A DNA stretch of 14,188 nucleotides, taken from positions 1 to 14,188 of the forward strand of contig JAEVZQ010000352.1 in NCBI GenBank assembly GCA_023392135.1, given 5' to 3'. The notes beneath the pieces are model-generated. The model was given only the letters and a program-made list of their open reading frames with translations. It had not been told where the DNA came from and did no database searches. Position numbers and translations under genes: made by a program. The stretch comes from Pseudomonadota bacterium. GTDB taxonomy: Bacteria > Pseudomonadota > Alphaproteobacteria > Rhizobiales > Hyphomicrobiaceae. How positions within the stretch are numbered: the stretch's first letter is position 1; each line of letters starts with the position of its first letter. Positions 1-7,573 of this stretch are shown in pieces.

Positions 1-347
1 GCTTCTATTTCGATCCGGAGAAGCTCAAGGCGAACTTCATCGCTGCCGAGATGGCACAAGGCGCCGGGCCCGAGCAGCTGCAGAAGGTCGAACGCGAGTA
101 CGAGTTCATCCGCTTGTCCGTCGCGAAGAAAATCAGCGAGGAAGCCGGCTACTGCGACAAGGCCAGAACCAACGAGATCAAGGAGGATCTCAACCGCCAT
201 CTCGCCGGCGACTATACGCCCAGACCGAAAAAGCAGGATGCGCAGCAGGGCCTGTTCGCCGGATTGTTCGACGAGGCTCCCGAGAAGAAGAAGTGGAAGG
301 CTGACGAATTCTTCGACGATCTGGGCCGGACGCCCGCCCAGCGCTGA
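1..347 (+). CDS. Unrecognised protein, C-terminal 114 residues (5' end outside window)
   Basis: The reading frame is open from the window edge (first full codon at position 3) to a TGA at 345-347, so only the C-terminal part of the protein is present. I do not recognise the family. The visible part is hydrophilic and mostly helical in character: an acidic/basic helix beginning FYFDPEKLKANF, a single cysteine in the segment EAGYCDKAR, a conserved-looking stretch KEDLNRHLAGDY, and a charged, low-complexity Lys/Asp/Glu tail with LFAGLF and EKKKWKADEFFDDLG. No membrane segment is visible here. An internal ATG at 51 could be called as a start, but the frame upstream of it is continuous and similar in composition, so a longer gene entering from the left is much more likely. 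The next gene starts 33 bases downstream on the same strand, so they may be co-transcribed. Confidence 0.7.
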   Translation, partial: FYFDPEKLKANFIAAEMAQGAGPEQLQKVEREYEFIRLSVAKKISEEAGYCDKARTNEIKEDLNRHLAGDYTPRPKKQDAQQGLFAGLFDEAPEKKKWKADEFFDDLGRTPAQR

Positions 348-380
348 GGCAAGCGGCGAAGCGAAGGGAGCGGCCGTTGC

Positions 381-746
381 ATGGCCGATCAGCTCCTCTG
401 GCTCGAGACGTTGATCCGCTTCTCATCCGGTATCATTCTACTGATCATGCCGCTGACGACAGCGCGCGTTCTGGGCCTTCCCTTGCCACAGGCCTTGCTC
501 TGGCCGCGGCTGCTCGGTGCGCTGTTGGTCGGGATGGCGGCGGCCATCCTGCTCGAAGGCAGCATTGCGGGGTCCAAGGGGCTTGGCCTCGGCGGGCTCG
601 TACTGATCAACCTCATAGGCGCTGCAGTGATCATCACGCTGCTGGTGATGGAACGCGCCAGCCAGACACGTCGCGGCAAGCTGGTGCTGTGGGCTCTCGC
701 GCTGGGACTTGTGGTCCTCGGCTTTTTCGAGATTGCAGCGGCCTGA
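381..746 (+). CDS. Small four-helix integral membrane protein, unknown function
   Basis: This is a 121-residue, very hydrophobic protein. Four likely transmembrane segments can be read: roughly residues 8-30 (IRFSSGIILLIMPL), 37-60 (ALLWPRLLGALLVGMAAAILL), 68-92 (GLGLGGLVLINLIGAAVIITLL) and 100-119 (KLVLWALALGLVVLGFF). The loop before the last helix is positively charged (RASQTRRGK), which by the positive-inside rule would place it in the cytoplasm. The ATG at 381 follows an AAGGGAG at 364-370, a somewhat long but acceptable spacing. I see no catalytic motif and cannot name a family. It lies between an unrecognised gene and a GST gene on the same strand. A longer open frame on the same strand at 377-1075 has shadow-like composition and is not the gene. 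Confidence 0.75.
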   Translation: MADQLLWLETLIRFSSGIILLIMPLTTARVLGLPLPQALLWPRLLGALLVGMAAAILLEGSIAGSKGLGLGGLVLINLIGAAVIITLLVMERASQTRRGKLVLWALALGLVVLGFFEIAAA

Positions 747-848
747 TCCGCACAGCATTCGCGTCTCAGTGCTTGCGATCCCGCTCCCGACCCGGCACGA
801 TGCTGCGCAATCAGGGGCCCCTCCCTCCGCCATCAGGATTCCTTGCCG

Positions 849-1457
849 ATGATGAAGTTGCTGTCCTCTCCGGCCTCGCCTTACGGGCGCAAGGTGGCCA
901 TGGTCGCCGCGATGAAAGGCGTTTCGGATCGGATCGAAAAGCACCGGATCGATACCAATCCCCTCGTCAACGAGGAGCTGCGCCGGGAGAACCCGCTGTC
1001 CAAGATCCCGCTGCTGATCCTCGAGGATGGCAGGCACGTTTACGACAGCCCTGTCATCTGCGAGTACCTGGATAGCCTGAGCGAAGATCCCCGCCTTTTC
1101 CCCGCTGGCGGACCAGAGCGGTTCCGCACGCTCACGCTCGCCGCCATGGCCGATGGCATTCTCGATGCCGCACTCCTGCTCGTCTACGAGAAGCGCTTCC
1201 GGCCGGAGGACAAGTGGGTCGACACCTGGATGCAGCGCCAGCAGTTGAAGGTCGATACGACCCTCGACTGGTTCGAACAGTCGCTCCCCGACTTGGCAGC
1301 GAAACCCGATTACGCCCACGTGACGCTCGCCTGCGCTCTGGGCTATCTCGATTTCCGCCACGGCGGTACCTGGCGTGCCAAGCACCCGAAGCTGGTGGCG
1401 TGGCTCGATGCTTTCGAAAAAGCGGTTCCGGCATTTGCCGCGACACGTCCTGATTGA
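849..1457 (+). CDS. Glutathione S-transferase family protein, YibF-like
   Basis: This 202-residue cytosolic protein has the GST plan: a thioredoxin-fold N-terminal domain (about residues 1-78), then an all-helical C-terminal domain. Visible signatures are MKLLSSPASPYGRK at the N terminus, with Ser residues where the catalytic Ser/Cys sits, the cis-proline segment KIPLLI, and DSPVICEYLD, whose Asp-Ser pair contacts the gamma-glutamyl group of glutathione. In the helical domain, ADGILDAALLLVYEKR and ACALGYLDFR closely resemble E. coli YibF (ADGIMDAG and ACAVGYLNFR, from memory). YibF's physiological substrate is not established. I chose ATG 849 because AGGA at 835-838 is about ten bases upstream; ATG 852 is equally possible, and a TTG at 843 is less likely. 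The gene ends 11 bases before the hydratase start. The pairing suggests detoxification or breakdown of an aromatic or unsaturated keto acid, but that is inference. Confidence 0.88.
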   Translation: MMKLLSSPASPYGRKVAMVAAMKGVSDRIEKHRIDTNPLVNEELRRENPLSKIPLLILEDGRHVYDSPVICEYLDSLSEDPRLFPAGGPERFRTLTLAAMADGILDAALLLVYEKRFRPEDKWVDTWMQRQQLKVDTTLDWFEQSLPDLAAKPDYAHVTLACALGYLDFRHGGTWRAKHPKLVAWLDAFEKAVPAFAATRPD

Positions 1458-1468
1458 GGGGAGCTGGG

Positions 1469-2245
1469 ATGACCACGTTCGATCCGAAGGCGGCTGCCGC
1501 CTTCATCGCCGAAGCACACCGCTCGCGCGCGCCCTATCGTAACCTACCGGCCGAGATCGCCCCGCCGACCGTCGCGGATGCCTACGCGGCTCAGGAAGCG
1601 CTGTACGAGCTGTGGTCCCCAGTCCATGGACCCGTCCGGGGGCTCAAGATCGCGACCACGACGAAGGTCATGCAGCAGCTCATGGGTATCGATCATCCCT
1701 GCGGCGGCATGATCTATGAACGGCGCATCCACCAGTCACCCGCGCGACTCAGGCGTGAGGATTTTATCAATCTGATGGTCGAGTTCGAGCTGGCCGTCCG
1801 CCTCGGTATCGATCTGCCGGGCCGCGATGCCTCTTACACGGCTGCTGACGTCCGCCCGGCCGTCGCCGAGGTGATGCCTGCTTTCGAGCTGATCGAGGAT
1901 CGCGGGGCGGACTACAAGAGCACGAGCGCACTCTCACTTATTGCGGACAACGCCTGGAATGGGGGCATCGTGCTGGGCGCGGCGCAGCGCGCACCGGCGG
2001 ACATGGAGCTCAATGGAATCCGTGGACATTTGACAGTCAATGGCGCGGAGCGCGGCGCTGGCGCTACGGACGATCCGATGGGCGCGCTCGCCTGGATCGC
2101 CAATCTCGCAGCCGACCGCGGCCGACCGCTCAGGGAGGGGATGATCGTCATCACCGGCAGCGTCCTACCGACGATCCCGATTGCACCCGGGGACACGTTC
2201 GTGTTCACCCTGGATGGCATCGGGAGCACAGAGCTTTCGGTTTAA
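1469..2245 (+). CDS. 2-keto-4-pentenoate hydratase / fumarylacetoacetate hydrolase-fold protein
   Basis: This 258-residue protein resembles the MhpD/HpcG group of the FAH superfamily. These enzymes hydrate 2-oxopent-4-enoate-type products of meta-cleavage pathways, or decarboxylate the related oxalocrotonate, using a divalent metal. Key visible elements are GLKIATTT with Lys60 in the usual substrate-facing position, the metal-ligand segment MVEFELAVRLG with Glu105 and Glu107, a third acidic ligand at Glu140 in PAFELIEDR, and the C-terminal segment MIVITGSVLPTIPIAPGD. Ligand spacing agrees with MhpD, as does overall length (about 260). The ATG at 1469 is preceded by AGGGGAG, a strong ribosome binding site that overlaps the stop region of the GST gene; an in-frame TTG at 1454 is rejected. 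No ring-cleavage dioxygenase or aldolase is in view, so the pathway is unknown. The gene converges on the GGCT-like gene, with 20 bases between stops. Confidence 0.87.
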   Translation: MTTFDPKAAAAFIAEAHRSRAPYRNLPAEIAPPTVADAYAAQEALYELWSPVHGPVRGLKIATTTKVMQQLMGIDHPCGGMIYERRIHQSPARLRREDFINLMVEFELAVRLGIDLPGRDASYTAADVRPAVAEVMPAFELIEDRGADYKSTSALSLIADNAWNGGIVLGAAQRAPADMELNGIRGHLTVNGAERGAGATDDPMGALAWIANLAADRGRPLREGMIVITGSVLPTIPIAPGDTFVFTLDGIGSTELSV

Positions 2246-2265
2246 CGGAAACGCCGCACCTCAAT

Positions 2266-2679
2266 TCAGCGCACGCCACCAGTCGATGCAAAGCGTGACA
2301 TCCAGCGGCCACTCTCGATGAGTTGCCTTCCCGTGACCGAGAGCCGGTAGAGGTAAAGCCACGCCGTCAGCTCGGCGCCGGTTTCCAGCCGCACGGATCG
2401 CTGCACGCGTTCGTACTCGCATTCCCGGCCTGGCACGATGCCTTCGTAGGCGTCGAGCCAGCCGAAGGCCGCGGCAGGATCGATCAGGGCGTGCACTTCT
2501 CCATGCACCTCCCCACCTCGCGCGTCGGTTTCGATTAGGGCCGGGTACTCCCCGAGATCATAGAGGCTGCCCCGGACCGCGGCCGGGCCGATGAGCCGGC
2601 CTTCCCGGGCAAGCCGCACAGCCATGGGGTGACCTGTAGCCGACATGAGCGTGCCGTAGACGAACAGGTGCTGCAGCAT
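2266..2679 (-). CDS. Gamma-glutamylcyclotransferase-like (AIG2/GGCT fold) protein
   Basis: This is a 137-residue protein of the gamma-glutamylcyclotransferase-like fold. It begins with the signature LFVYGTLM (YGTL at residues 8-11), which forms the substrate-binding loop. The catalytic acid of this fold is most likely Glu79 in LDAYEGI. The segment GEVHGEVHALID and the later AWLYLY match the usual beta-barrel strands. Family members release 5-oxoproline from gamma-glutamyl amines or peptides, but many bacterial members have unknown substrates and this one cannot be assigned. It starts 5 bases after the glyS stop; a GGGTAGG overlapping that stop is a plausible ribosome binding site, which suggests translational coupling. 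I have no functional explanation for pairing it with glyS. The gene ends tail-to-tail with the hydratase. Confidence 0.87.
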   Translation of the reverse strand: MLQHLFVYGTLMSATGHPMAVRLAREGRLIGPAAVRGSLYDLGEYPALIETDARGGEVHGEVHALIDPAAAFGWLDAYEGIVPGRECEYERVQRSVRLETGAELTAWLYLYRLSVTGRQLIESGRWMSRFASTGGVR

Positions 2680-2684
2680 CGCGC

Positions 2685-4784
2685 CTACCCGGCGATCTTC
2701 GAGAAGTCCGCGACCGTCATGGTTGCCGCCCGGATCCGGGACAGCAGCCGCAGCCTGTTCTGCCTCAGGCGCTGGTCCTCGACGTTGACGGTCACCTTGT
2801 CGAAGAAGGCATCGACGGGACGGCGCAGATCGGCAAGCGCCCGCATTGCACCCTCGAAATTCTCGACCGCGATCGCCGCCCGCGTGTCCTGCCGGGTTGC
2901 CTCGATTGCTGCCGCCAGGGACAGCTCCTCGGGCGCTTCGAGCAGCTTGAGGTCGTAGTCGCTGTCGTAGCTCGTCCTGTCCTTCTTTTCCTCGATGGTG
3001 AGGATGCTCGCCGCGCGCTTGACGCCGGTCAGGAGGTTGGCGCCGTCGTCGGTATCCAGGAACTCGCCCAAAGCCTCGACGCGCCTGACGACGAGCGCCA
3101 GGTCGTCCTGGCCGGGCAGCGCGAACACGGCGTCGATGAGATCATGCCGCGCGCCTTGCTCGCGCAGGTGAACCTTCAGGCGATCGGCGAAGAAGCCGAG
3201 GAGGTCGGCAGTAATCTCGTCCTTGTTTCCTTCAGCGAGCGTCTGCCCCTGCCTGTCGAACTCTGCGTGGGCCGACGCGATCGCCTTTGCCAGGGAAACG
3301 CGCAGGTCGCTTTCCAGCACGATCCGGATGACGCCGAGGGCGGCGCGACGCAGCTGATAGGGATCACCCGATCCGGTGGGCTTCTCGGCGATGCGCCAGA
3401 ATCCCACGAGGGTGTCGATTTTGTCCGCGAGCGCCACAGCAATAGCGACGCTATCGCCTTCCTCACCCGTTGGAACCGAATCCGTGGGACCCTTGGGCTT
3501 GTAGTGCAACTCGATGGCCCGGGCGATCTCGGGTCTGGCGCGGGCGGCTTCCGCGTAGTAGCGGCCCATCAAGCCCTGCAGCTCGGGGAACTCGCCGACC
3601 ATGCCGGAGACCAGGTCAGCCTTGGCAAGCTGGGCAGCACGACGCGCGGCCTCGGGTGCCGCATCAACAGCTCCGGCGATCTGAAAGCTGAGCTCCGCGA
3701 TGCGCTCGACCCGTTCCCATTGCGTGCCGAGCTTTTCGTGGAAGGTGACGCCGCGCAGTGCATGGGCCATCTCGTCGAGCGGCCGTTTCAAGTCCTGCTC
3801 CCAGAAGAAGCGAGCGTCCGATAATCGCGCCCGGATGACCTTCTCGTTGCCGGCGACGATGGTCGCGCCGCCGTCGCTGGCCTCTAGATTGGCGACCAGA
3901 AGAAAGCGGTTGGCGAGTTTGCCCGTCCGCGGATCACGCAGCGCAAAACACTTCTGGTGTGTGCGGATCGAGGTGATGATGACCTCGGGCGGCACCTCCA
4001 GGAACGCCTCGTCGAAGTGACCCATCAGCACCACCGGCCATTCCGTCAGCCCTGCGTTCTCCGCGAGCAGCCCGGGATCTGGCACGAGTTGCAGCTTGTG
4101 CTTCGCTGCGAGCTCTTGTGCCTGACGCTCGATGAGTTGCATGCGCTCGGTCGTATCGAGGATCACCCGGTTTGCGCTCAGCTTCTGGAGGTAATCCTCG
4201 ACGCCACGCACCCGGAACGGAACGTTGCCGTGGAAACGGTGGCCGCGGGTCGTATTTCCGCTCGCCACGCCGGCGATCTCGAAGGGCACGACCTCCCCGT
4301 CGAGCAGACAAACGATCCCATGCAGCGGCCGAACCCACGAGAAGGTCTCCCGGCCCCAGCGCATGGATTTCGGCCAGGGAAATCGATGCAGAACCTCAGG
4401 CACGGCCTCCGCGATGACCTCGTACGCGCTGCGGCCTATCCGTTCGATCCGCGCCACGTAGAAGTCGCCCTTCTTGGGGTCTGAAACGACACTTGCCTCG
4501 CCGATGGAGGACAGGCCGGCCGCACGGAGGAATCCCTGGATGGCCGGTTCCGGCGCATTCACCCGCGGCCCCTTGCGCTCCTCCGACTGGTCTGGCGAAC
4601 GCGCAGGAACACCCGACGCTATCAACGTCAGCCGGCGGGGCGTGGCGAAGGCGCGGGCTTCATCCACGACAAGGCCCTGCGTCTTCAGCGCGCCGATAAC
4701 GAGCCGCTTCAGCTCCTCGGCGGCGCGCGGCTGCATACGCGCAGGGATTTCCTCCGAAAAAAGCTCGAGCAGAAGTTCAGGCAT
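2685..4784 (-). CDS. glyS: Glycyl-tRNA synthetase beta subunit
   Basis: GlyS is the large subunit of the bacterial alpha2-beta2 glycyl-tRNA synthetase. With GlyQ it charges tRNA-Gly with glycine; beta supplies most tRNA recognition. The 699-residue protein is of family length (about 690-700). It opens with the family signature [17 protein letters not shown], continues with [14 protein letters not shown] and the segment [11 protein letters not shown], has the conserved core [20 protein letters not shown] near residues 385-407, and ends in a helical tRNA anticodon-binding domain (LTIEEKKD onward). An upstream in-frame start at 4829 would add 15 residues, but the ATG at 4784 is preceded by GAGGAG at ideal spacing and begins exactly at the family N terminus. 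Unusually, glyQ is not adjacent: a divergent gene pair and a cysteine hydrolase lie between. glyS therefore has its own upstream region (4785-4928), shared with the plus-strand gene at 4929. Confidence 0.97.
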   Translation of the reverse strand: MPELLLELFSEEIPARMQPRAAEELKRLVIGALKTQGLVVDEARAFATPRRLTLIASGVPARSPDQSEERKGPRVNAPEPAIQGFLRAAGLSSIGEASVVSDPKKGDFYVARIERIGRSAYEVIAEAVPEVLHRFPWPKSMRWGRETFSWVRPLHGIVCLLDGEVVPFEIAGVASGNTTRGHRFHGNVPFRVRGVEDYLQKLSANRVILDTTERMQLIERQAQELAAKHKLQLVPDPGLLAENAGLTEWPVVLMGHFDEAFLEVPPEVIITSIRTHQKCFALRDPRTGKLANRFLLVANLEASDGGATIVAGNEKVIRARLSDARFFWEQDLKRPLDEMAHALRGVTFHEKLGTQWERVERIAELSFQIAGAVDAAPEAARRAAQLAKADLVSGMVGEFPELQGLMGRYYAEAARARPEIARAIELHYKPKGPTDSVPTGEEGDSVAIAVALADKIDTLVGFWRIAEKPTGSGDPYQLRRAALGVIRIVLESDLRVSLAKAIASAHAEFDRQGQTLAEGNKDEITADLLGFFADRLKVHLREQGARHDLIDAVFALPGQDDLALVVRRVEALGEFLDTDDGANLLTGVKRAASILTIEEKKDRTSYDSDYDLKLLEAPEELSLAAAIEATRQDTRAAIAVENFEGAMRALADLRRPVDAFFDKVTVNVEDQRLRQNRLRLLSRIRAATMTVADFSKIAG

Positions 4785-4928
4785 GGCGCTCCTCGAGGGC
4801 AGGGTCGTGAGCCGCCCTTTTAACGGCATCGTGCGACGGAGCGAAGCCTAATCCGCGCGGGCGGCGGAGAGATCGGTCCTGTCGAACCGAACCCATGGCC
4901 TCAGCGTTGCCATTGCAGGGATGAGGCG

Positions 4929-5435
4929 ATGAACAAGGCAGAGACTGAACACCTGGACGCGCAGACGGGCACCCGGCAATTGGCGCGGATGCGATCGAAA
5001 TGGCGGCTGCAGCAGCTCGGGTGGGTGGCGATTGCATTACTCGTTCTGGCGGGAGCGGCAGGCCTGTTCGGAAGCGGGCCGCTGAGCTCGACGACGCGCG
5101 CGGCAGATGGGCTGACGCTCGAATATGATCGCTTCATTCGGCGTGGAACACCTTTCACGCTCAGGGCAACAATTCCTGCCTCACCCGGAAGCACCCGAGC
5201 GGAGCTGGCAATCCCGCGCGAGTACCTGGGCTCGCTAAGGATCTCCTCCATACTGCCTCGTCCGGTTCAGGTTGAGAGCGGGTCGGAGCGCACGAAGTTC
5301 CTGTTCGCGGTCGATTCCGCCTCGATCTCCCTGGTTGTCGACATCCACGCAGAGCCAAGGGAAGTGGGCTTCCTCGATGGCGAGCTGGCGGCCGGGAATA
5401 CGCGGCTGCAATTCACGCAACTCGTCTGGCCGTAA
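4929..5435 (+). CDS. Membrane-anchored protein of unknown function, partner of DUF421 gene
   Basis: This 168-residue protein has a hydrophilic N-terminal tail with a basic patch (RMRSKWRLQQ), one transmembrane segment at about residues 31-50 (LGWVAIALLVLAGAAGLFG) and a C-terminal domain of roughly 115 residues predicted to lie in the periplasm. That domain looks all-beta: LTLEYDRFIRRG, TPFTLRATIP, ELAIPREYLG, SISLVVDIHAEPREVGF. I do not recognise a named family. The start is ATG 4929, with CAGGG about eight bases upstream; an out-of-frame ATG at 4921 stops immediately. The gene ends 10 bases before the DUF421 gene, so the two almost certainly share a transcript and probably act together at the membrane. 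Together they face glyS divergently across 144 bases. Confidence 0.78.
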   Translation: MNKAETEHLDAQTGTRQLARMRSKWRLQQLGWVAIALLVLAGAAGLFGSGPLSSTTRAADGLTLEYDRFIRRGTPFTLRATIPASPGSTRAELAIPREYLGSLRISSILPRPVQVESGSERTKFLFAVDSASISLVVDIHAEPREVGFLDGELAAGNTRLQFTQLVWP

Positions 5436-5445
5436 GGTAAGCGCG

Positions 5446-5913
5446 ATGGAAACGATCATCAGAGCCGCTGCCATCTACGCGTTTTTGTTCCTCGTCTTCA
5501 GGGTAGCGGGTAAGCGGTCTCTCGCCGAAATCACGACCTTCGACTTCATCCTGCTGCTCATCATCGCGGAAACGACGCAGCAGGCGCTCATCGGCGATGA
5601 CTTCTCGATCATCACCGCGGTCCTGCTCATCTCGACGCTGTTCCTCATCGAGATCATCCTCACGCTACTGAAGCAGCGCTATCCGCGCGTGGACCGCATC
5701 ATGGAAGGCGAGCCCGTTGTGCTCGTCGAGAACGGGCGACCGCTACGGGAGCGCATGGAACTGGAGCGCGTCGACGTCGACGATATTCTCGAGGCAGCGC
5801 GGCGCTGGCGCGGGCTGGAGCGCATCGATCAGATCAAGTTTGCCGTGCTGGAGCGGGACGGGAATATCACAATCGTCCCCCGCGAGAGTACAGCTCAATC
5901 CCCGGGGATTTGA
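5446..5913 (+). CDS. DUF421 membrane protein (YetF/YcaP-like)
   Basis: This is a 155-residue inner-membrane protein of the DUF421 family, whose biochemical role is not established; some Bacillus members are linked to spores or cell-envelope functions. The N-terminal half has three hydrophobic helices (about residues 3-19, 29-47 and 51-69). The first is followed by the family hallmark FRVAGKRSLAEITTFDF. The C-terminal half is the soluble alpha/beta domain: EGEPVVLVENGRPLRERM, then VDVDDILEAARR and IKFAVLERDGNITIVP. It is at the short end for the family (E. coli YcaP is about 230). The frame is open upstream to 5272, but ATG 5446 begins at the family N terminus and follows AAGGTAA at 5434-5440. 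The last 19 bases overlap the 3' end of the convergent cysteine hydrolase gene. Confidence 0.9.
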   Translation: METIIRAAAIYAFLFLVFRVAGKRSLAEITTFDFILLLIIAETTQQALIGDDFSIITAVLLISTLFLIEIILTLLKQRYPRVDRIMEGEPVVLVENGRPLRERMELERVDVDDILEAARRWRGLERIDQIKFAVLERDGNITIVPRESTAQSPGI

Positions 5914-6494
5914 TCGACCGTCGTGATGATCGCGAAGCGGTCCCCGAGCTCGGCGAGCGCCGCCCGGTGCAAGGCATCGGCTGAAACGACGCCGCCGAAC
6001 GGGTCGGGCAGATCCCGTGTTGCGGCAGCATCACCGGCGATCGTCACCCGGTAGCCAAGATCCAAAGCGGCCCGCGCCGTCGAGCTGACGCACATGTGGG
6101 TCATGAAGCCGGCCAGGATCAGAGATTTGCGTCCCAGCGCCTTCAACGCGGAATCGAGCGTCGTCTGCGCAAAGGAGTTGGGCAGCGGCTTTTCGATGAC
6201 CGGCTCACCACTGATCGGCGCCACCGCCCCGATGATCTCACCCCCACGGCCCTCACGGTCGAACAGTCCGCCCGGCCGGCCCTTATGCGCAATGTGAATG
6301 ATCGGCGTGCCGGCATCACGCGCCCTGGCGAGCAGGGTCGAGAGTGCATCGAGTGCAGGTTTGACACCCGGCAGGGCGAGCTTGCCATCCAGATATTCGT
6401 TCTGTGCATCGATGACGATCACGGCCGATTGCGCCAGCGCACCCGGGCTGAGATCCGCTCCGGCCATTTCCAGCAGTGTCCTCGGCGTGCTCAT
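5895..6494 (-). CDS. Cysteine hydrolase, isochorismatase fold
   Basis: This 199-residue cytosolic protein has the isochorismatase-like hydrolase fold shared by nicotinamidase, isochorismatase, ureidoacrylate and N-carbamoyl amidases. The catalytic triad is visible: Asp29 in [10 protein letters not shown], Lys102 in [10 protein letters not shown] and nucleophile Cys135 in [10 protein letters not shown]. The segment [15 protein letters not shown] and the C-terminal helix are typical. The substrate cannot be read from sequence; the metal-binding Asp-x-His pair of nicotinamidases is not evident, so I do not call it PncA. The ATG at 6494 overlaps the glyQ stop as ATGA and is preceded by GAGGGAGGGGG, a strong ribosome binding site inside glyQ. 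A frame extension to 6521 is rejected for that reason. The overlap implies co-expression with glyQ. The 3' end overlaps the oppositely oriented DUF421 gene by 19 bases. Confidence 0.92.
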   Translation of the reverse strand: MSTPRTLLEMAGADLSPGALAQSAVIVIDAQNEYLDGKLALPGVKPALDALSTLLARARDAGTPIIHIAHKGRPGGLFDREGRGGEIIGAVAPISGEPVIEKPLPNSFAQTTLDSALKALGRKSLILAGFMTHMCVSSTARAALDLGYRVTIAGDAAATRDLPDPFGGVVSADALHRAALAELGDRFAIITTVDQIPGD

Positions 6495-7453
6495 GCGCCC
6501 CCTCCCTCGGTCCTCAACCATGCCGCACAGCAGCCCTTGGCGAGCTCTCGCACCCGCAGGATGTAGCTCTGCCGTTCAGTTACCGAAATCACGCCCCGGG
6601 CGTCGAGCAGGTTGAACACGTGGGAGGCCTTGATGCACTGGTCATAGGCCGGCAGAGCCATCAGGTGGCGGCCGTCCTCGCTCTCACCCTTTTCAAGCAG
6701 CGCCAGACACTCCTTCTCAGCATCGCGGAAGTGCTGGAAGAGCATCTCGGTGTCGGCGTACTCGAAGTTGTAGCGGGAATACTCCTGCTCGGCCTGGAGG
6801 AACACGTCTCCATAGGTGAGCTTCCGCTCGTCTTCGCGACCGTTGAAGCGCAGGTCGAACACGCCGTCGACGCCCTGCACGTACATCCCCAGCCGCTCGA
6901 GACCGTAGGTGATCTCAGCCGATACGGGATTGCAGTCGAACCCGCCGACCTGCTGGAAATACGTGAACTGCGTTACCTCCATGCCGTCGCACCAAACCTC
7001 CCAGCCGAGGCCCCAGGCACCGAGTGTCGGGCTCTCCCAGTCGTCCTCGACAAAGCGTATGTCGTGGATTTCGCGCGACAGTCCGATGCGCGCGAGGCTC
7101 TCCAGATAGAGATCGATGACGTCCGGCGGCGACGGCTTCATGATCACTTGGAACTGATAATAATGCTGCAGCCGGTTCGGGTTCTCACCGTAGCGGCCAT
7201 CCTTCGGCCGGCGCGAGGGCTGGACGTAGGCTGCGTTCCAGGACTTCGGCCCGAGCGCGCGCAACGTCGTGGCCGGATGGAACGTGCCCGCACCCACTTC
7301 CATGTCGTAAGGTTGCAGGATCGCGCAGCCCTGCTCGCTCCAGTACTGCTGCAGCGTAAGGATCAGATCCTGGAAAGATCGCTTCGGCTGCAGCCCGGAT
7401 GCCATCTGGCCAAGCGGCTCGATTGCCGGTCTGGTTGCGGTTCGTGTTGCCAT
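6491..7453 (-). CDS. glyQ: Glycyl-tRNA synthetase alpha subunit
   Basis: GlyQ is the catalytic subunit of the alpha2-beta2 glycyl-tRNA synthetase; it activates glycine with ATP. The 320 residues contain long, highly conserved blocks: [17 protein letters not shown] near residue 27, [14 protein letters not shown] at 47-60, [19 protein letters not shown] at 76-94 (class II motif region), [19 protein letters not shown], and [19 protein letters not shown]. The N terminus is about 16 residues longer than E. coli GlyQ up to MASGLQPKR; Met17 is an alternative start, but neither has a strong Shine-Dalgarno, so I keep the first. A promoter-like pair lies just upstream at 7489-7517. Downstream, the stop overlaps the start of a cysteine hydrolase. 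glyS, usually next, lies about 1.7 kb further on. Confidence 0.97.
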   Translation of the reverse strand: MATRTATRPAIEPLGQMASGLQPKRSFQDLILTLQQYWSEQGCAILQPYDMEVGAGTFHPATTLRALGPKSWNAAYVQPSRRPKDGRYGENPNRLQHYYQFQVIMKPSPPDVIDLYLESLARIGLSREIHDIRFVEDDWESPTLGAWGLGWEVWCDGMEVTQFTYFQQVGGFDCNPVSAEITYGLERLGMYVQGVDGVFDLRFNGREDERKLTYGDVFLQAEQEYSRYNFEYADTEMLFQHFRDAEKECLALLEKGESEDGRHLMALPAYDQCIKASHVFNLLDARGVISVTERQSYILRVRELAKGCCAAWLRTEGGGA

Positions 7454-7488
7454 ATCGACTTTTGCCTGAACATCGAAATTGGCGGCGG

Positions 7489-7517
7489 ACTATAAGGGAG
7501 CGGGTCGCCGATGGCGA
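7489..7517 (-). promoter_or_regulatory. Candidate sigma-70-type promoter for glyQ
   Basis: On the minus strand, TCGCCA (7517-7512; 4 of 6 to TTGACA) is followed after exactly 17 bases by TATAGT (7494-7489; 5 of 6 to TATAAT). Transcription would begin near 7482, about 30 bases before the glyQ ATG. The 120-base gap is also the widest inside this minus-strand cluster, which fits a separate glyQ promoter. This is a consensus match only. Confidence 0.35.
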
Positions 7518-7573
7518 GGCGGTTCGCTGTCACCTGCCGCAGGGAATTCATTTATCGCGCACTGCGCTCGAGA

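Noticed and set aside
813..822. AGGGGCCCCT palindrome upstream of the GST gene
   Set aside because: It is a short, loop-less GC palindrome of a kind expected by chance in this composition, with no T tract or conserved context visible.
377..1075. Plus-strand open frame of 232 codons overlapping two genes
   Set aside because: Its translation is Arg/Ser/Gly-rich with no recognisable fold, and it runs through the membrane protein gene into the GST gene in another frame.
438..1385. Long minus-strand open frame of 315 codons
   Set aside because: It lies opposite the membrane protein and GST genes, both of which have family-like or membrane-like sequence and ribosome binding sites; its translation shows no family signature. 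High-GC codon bias explains the open antisense frame.
1454..1468. TTG start for the hydratase
   Set aside because: The ATG at 1469 has a strong AGGGGAG upstream; the TTG would place that site inside the coding sequence.
3144..3824. Plus-strand open frame of 226 codons
   Set aside because: It is antisense to glyS, with no start signal or recognisable motif.
4785..4829. Fifteen-residue N-terminal extension of GlyS
   Set aside because: The ATG at 4784 has an ideal GAGGAG and matches the family N terminus; the extension would put that site inside the gene.
6476..7495. Plus-strand open frame of 339 codons
   Set aside because: It is the antisense shadow of glyQ, whose own translation is unmistakable.
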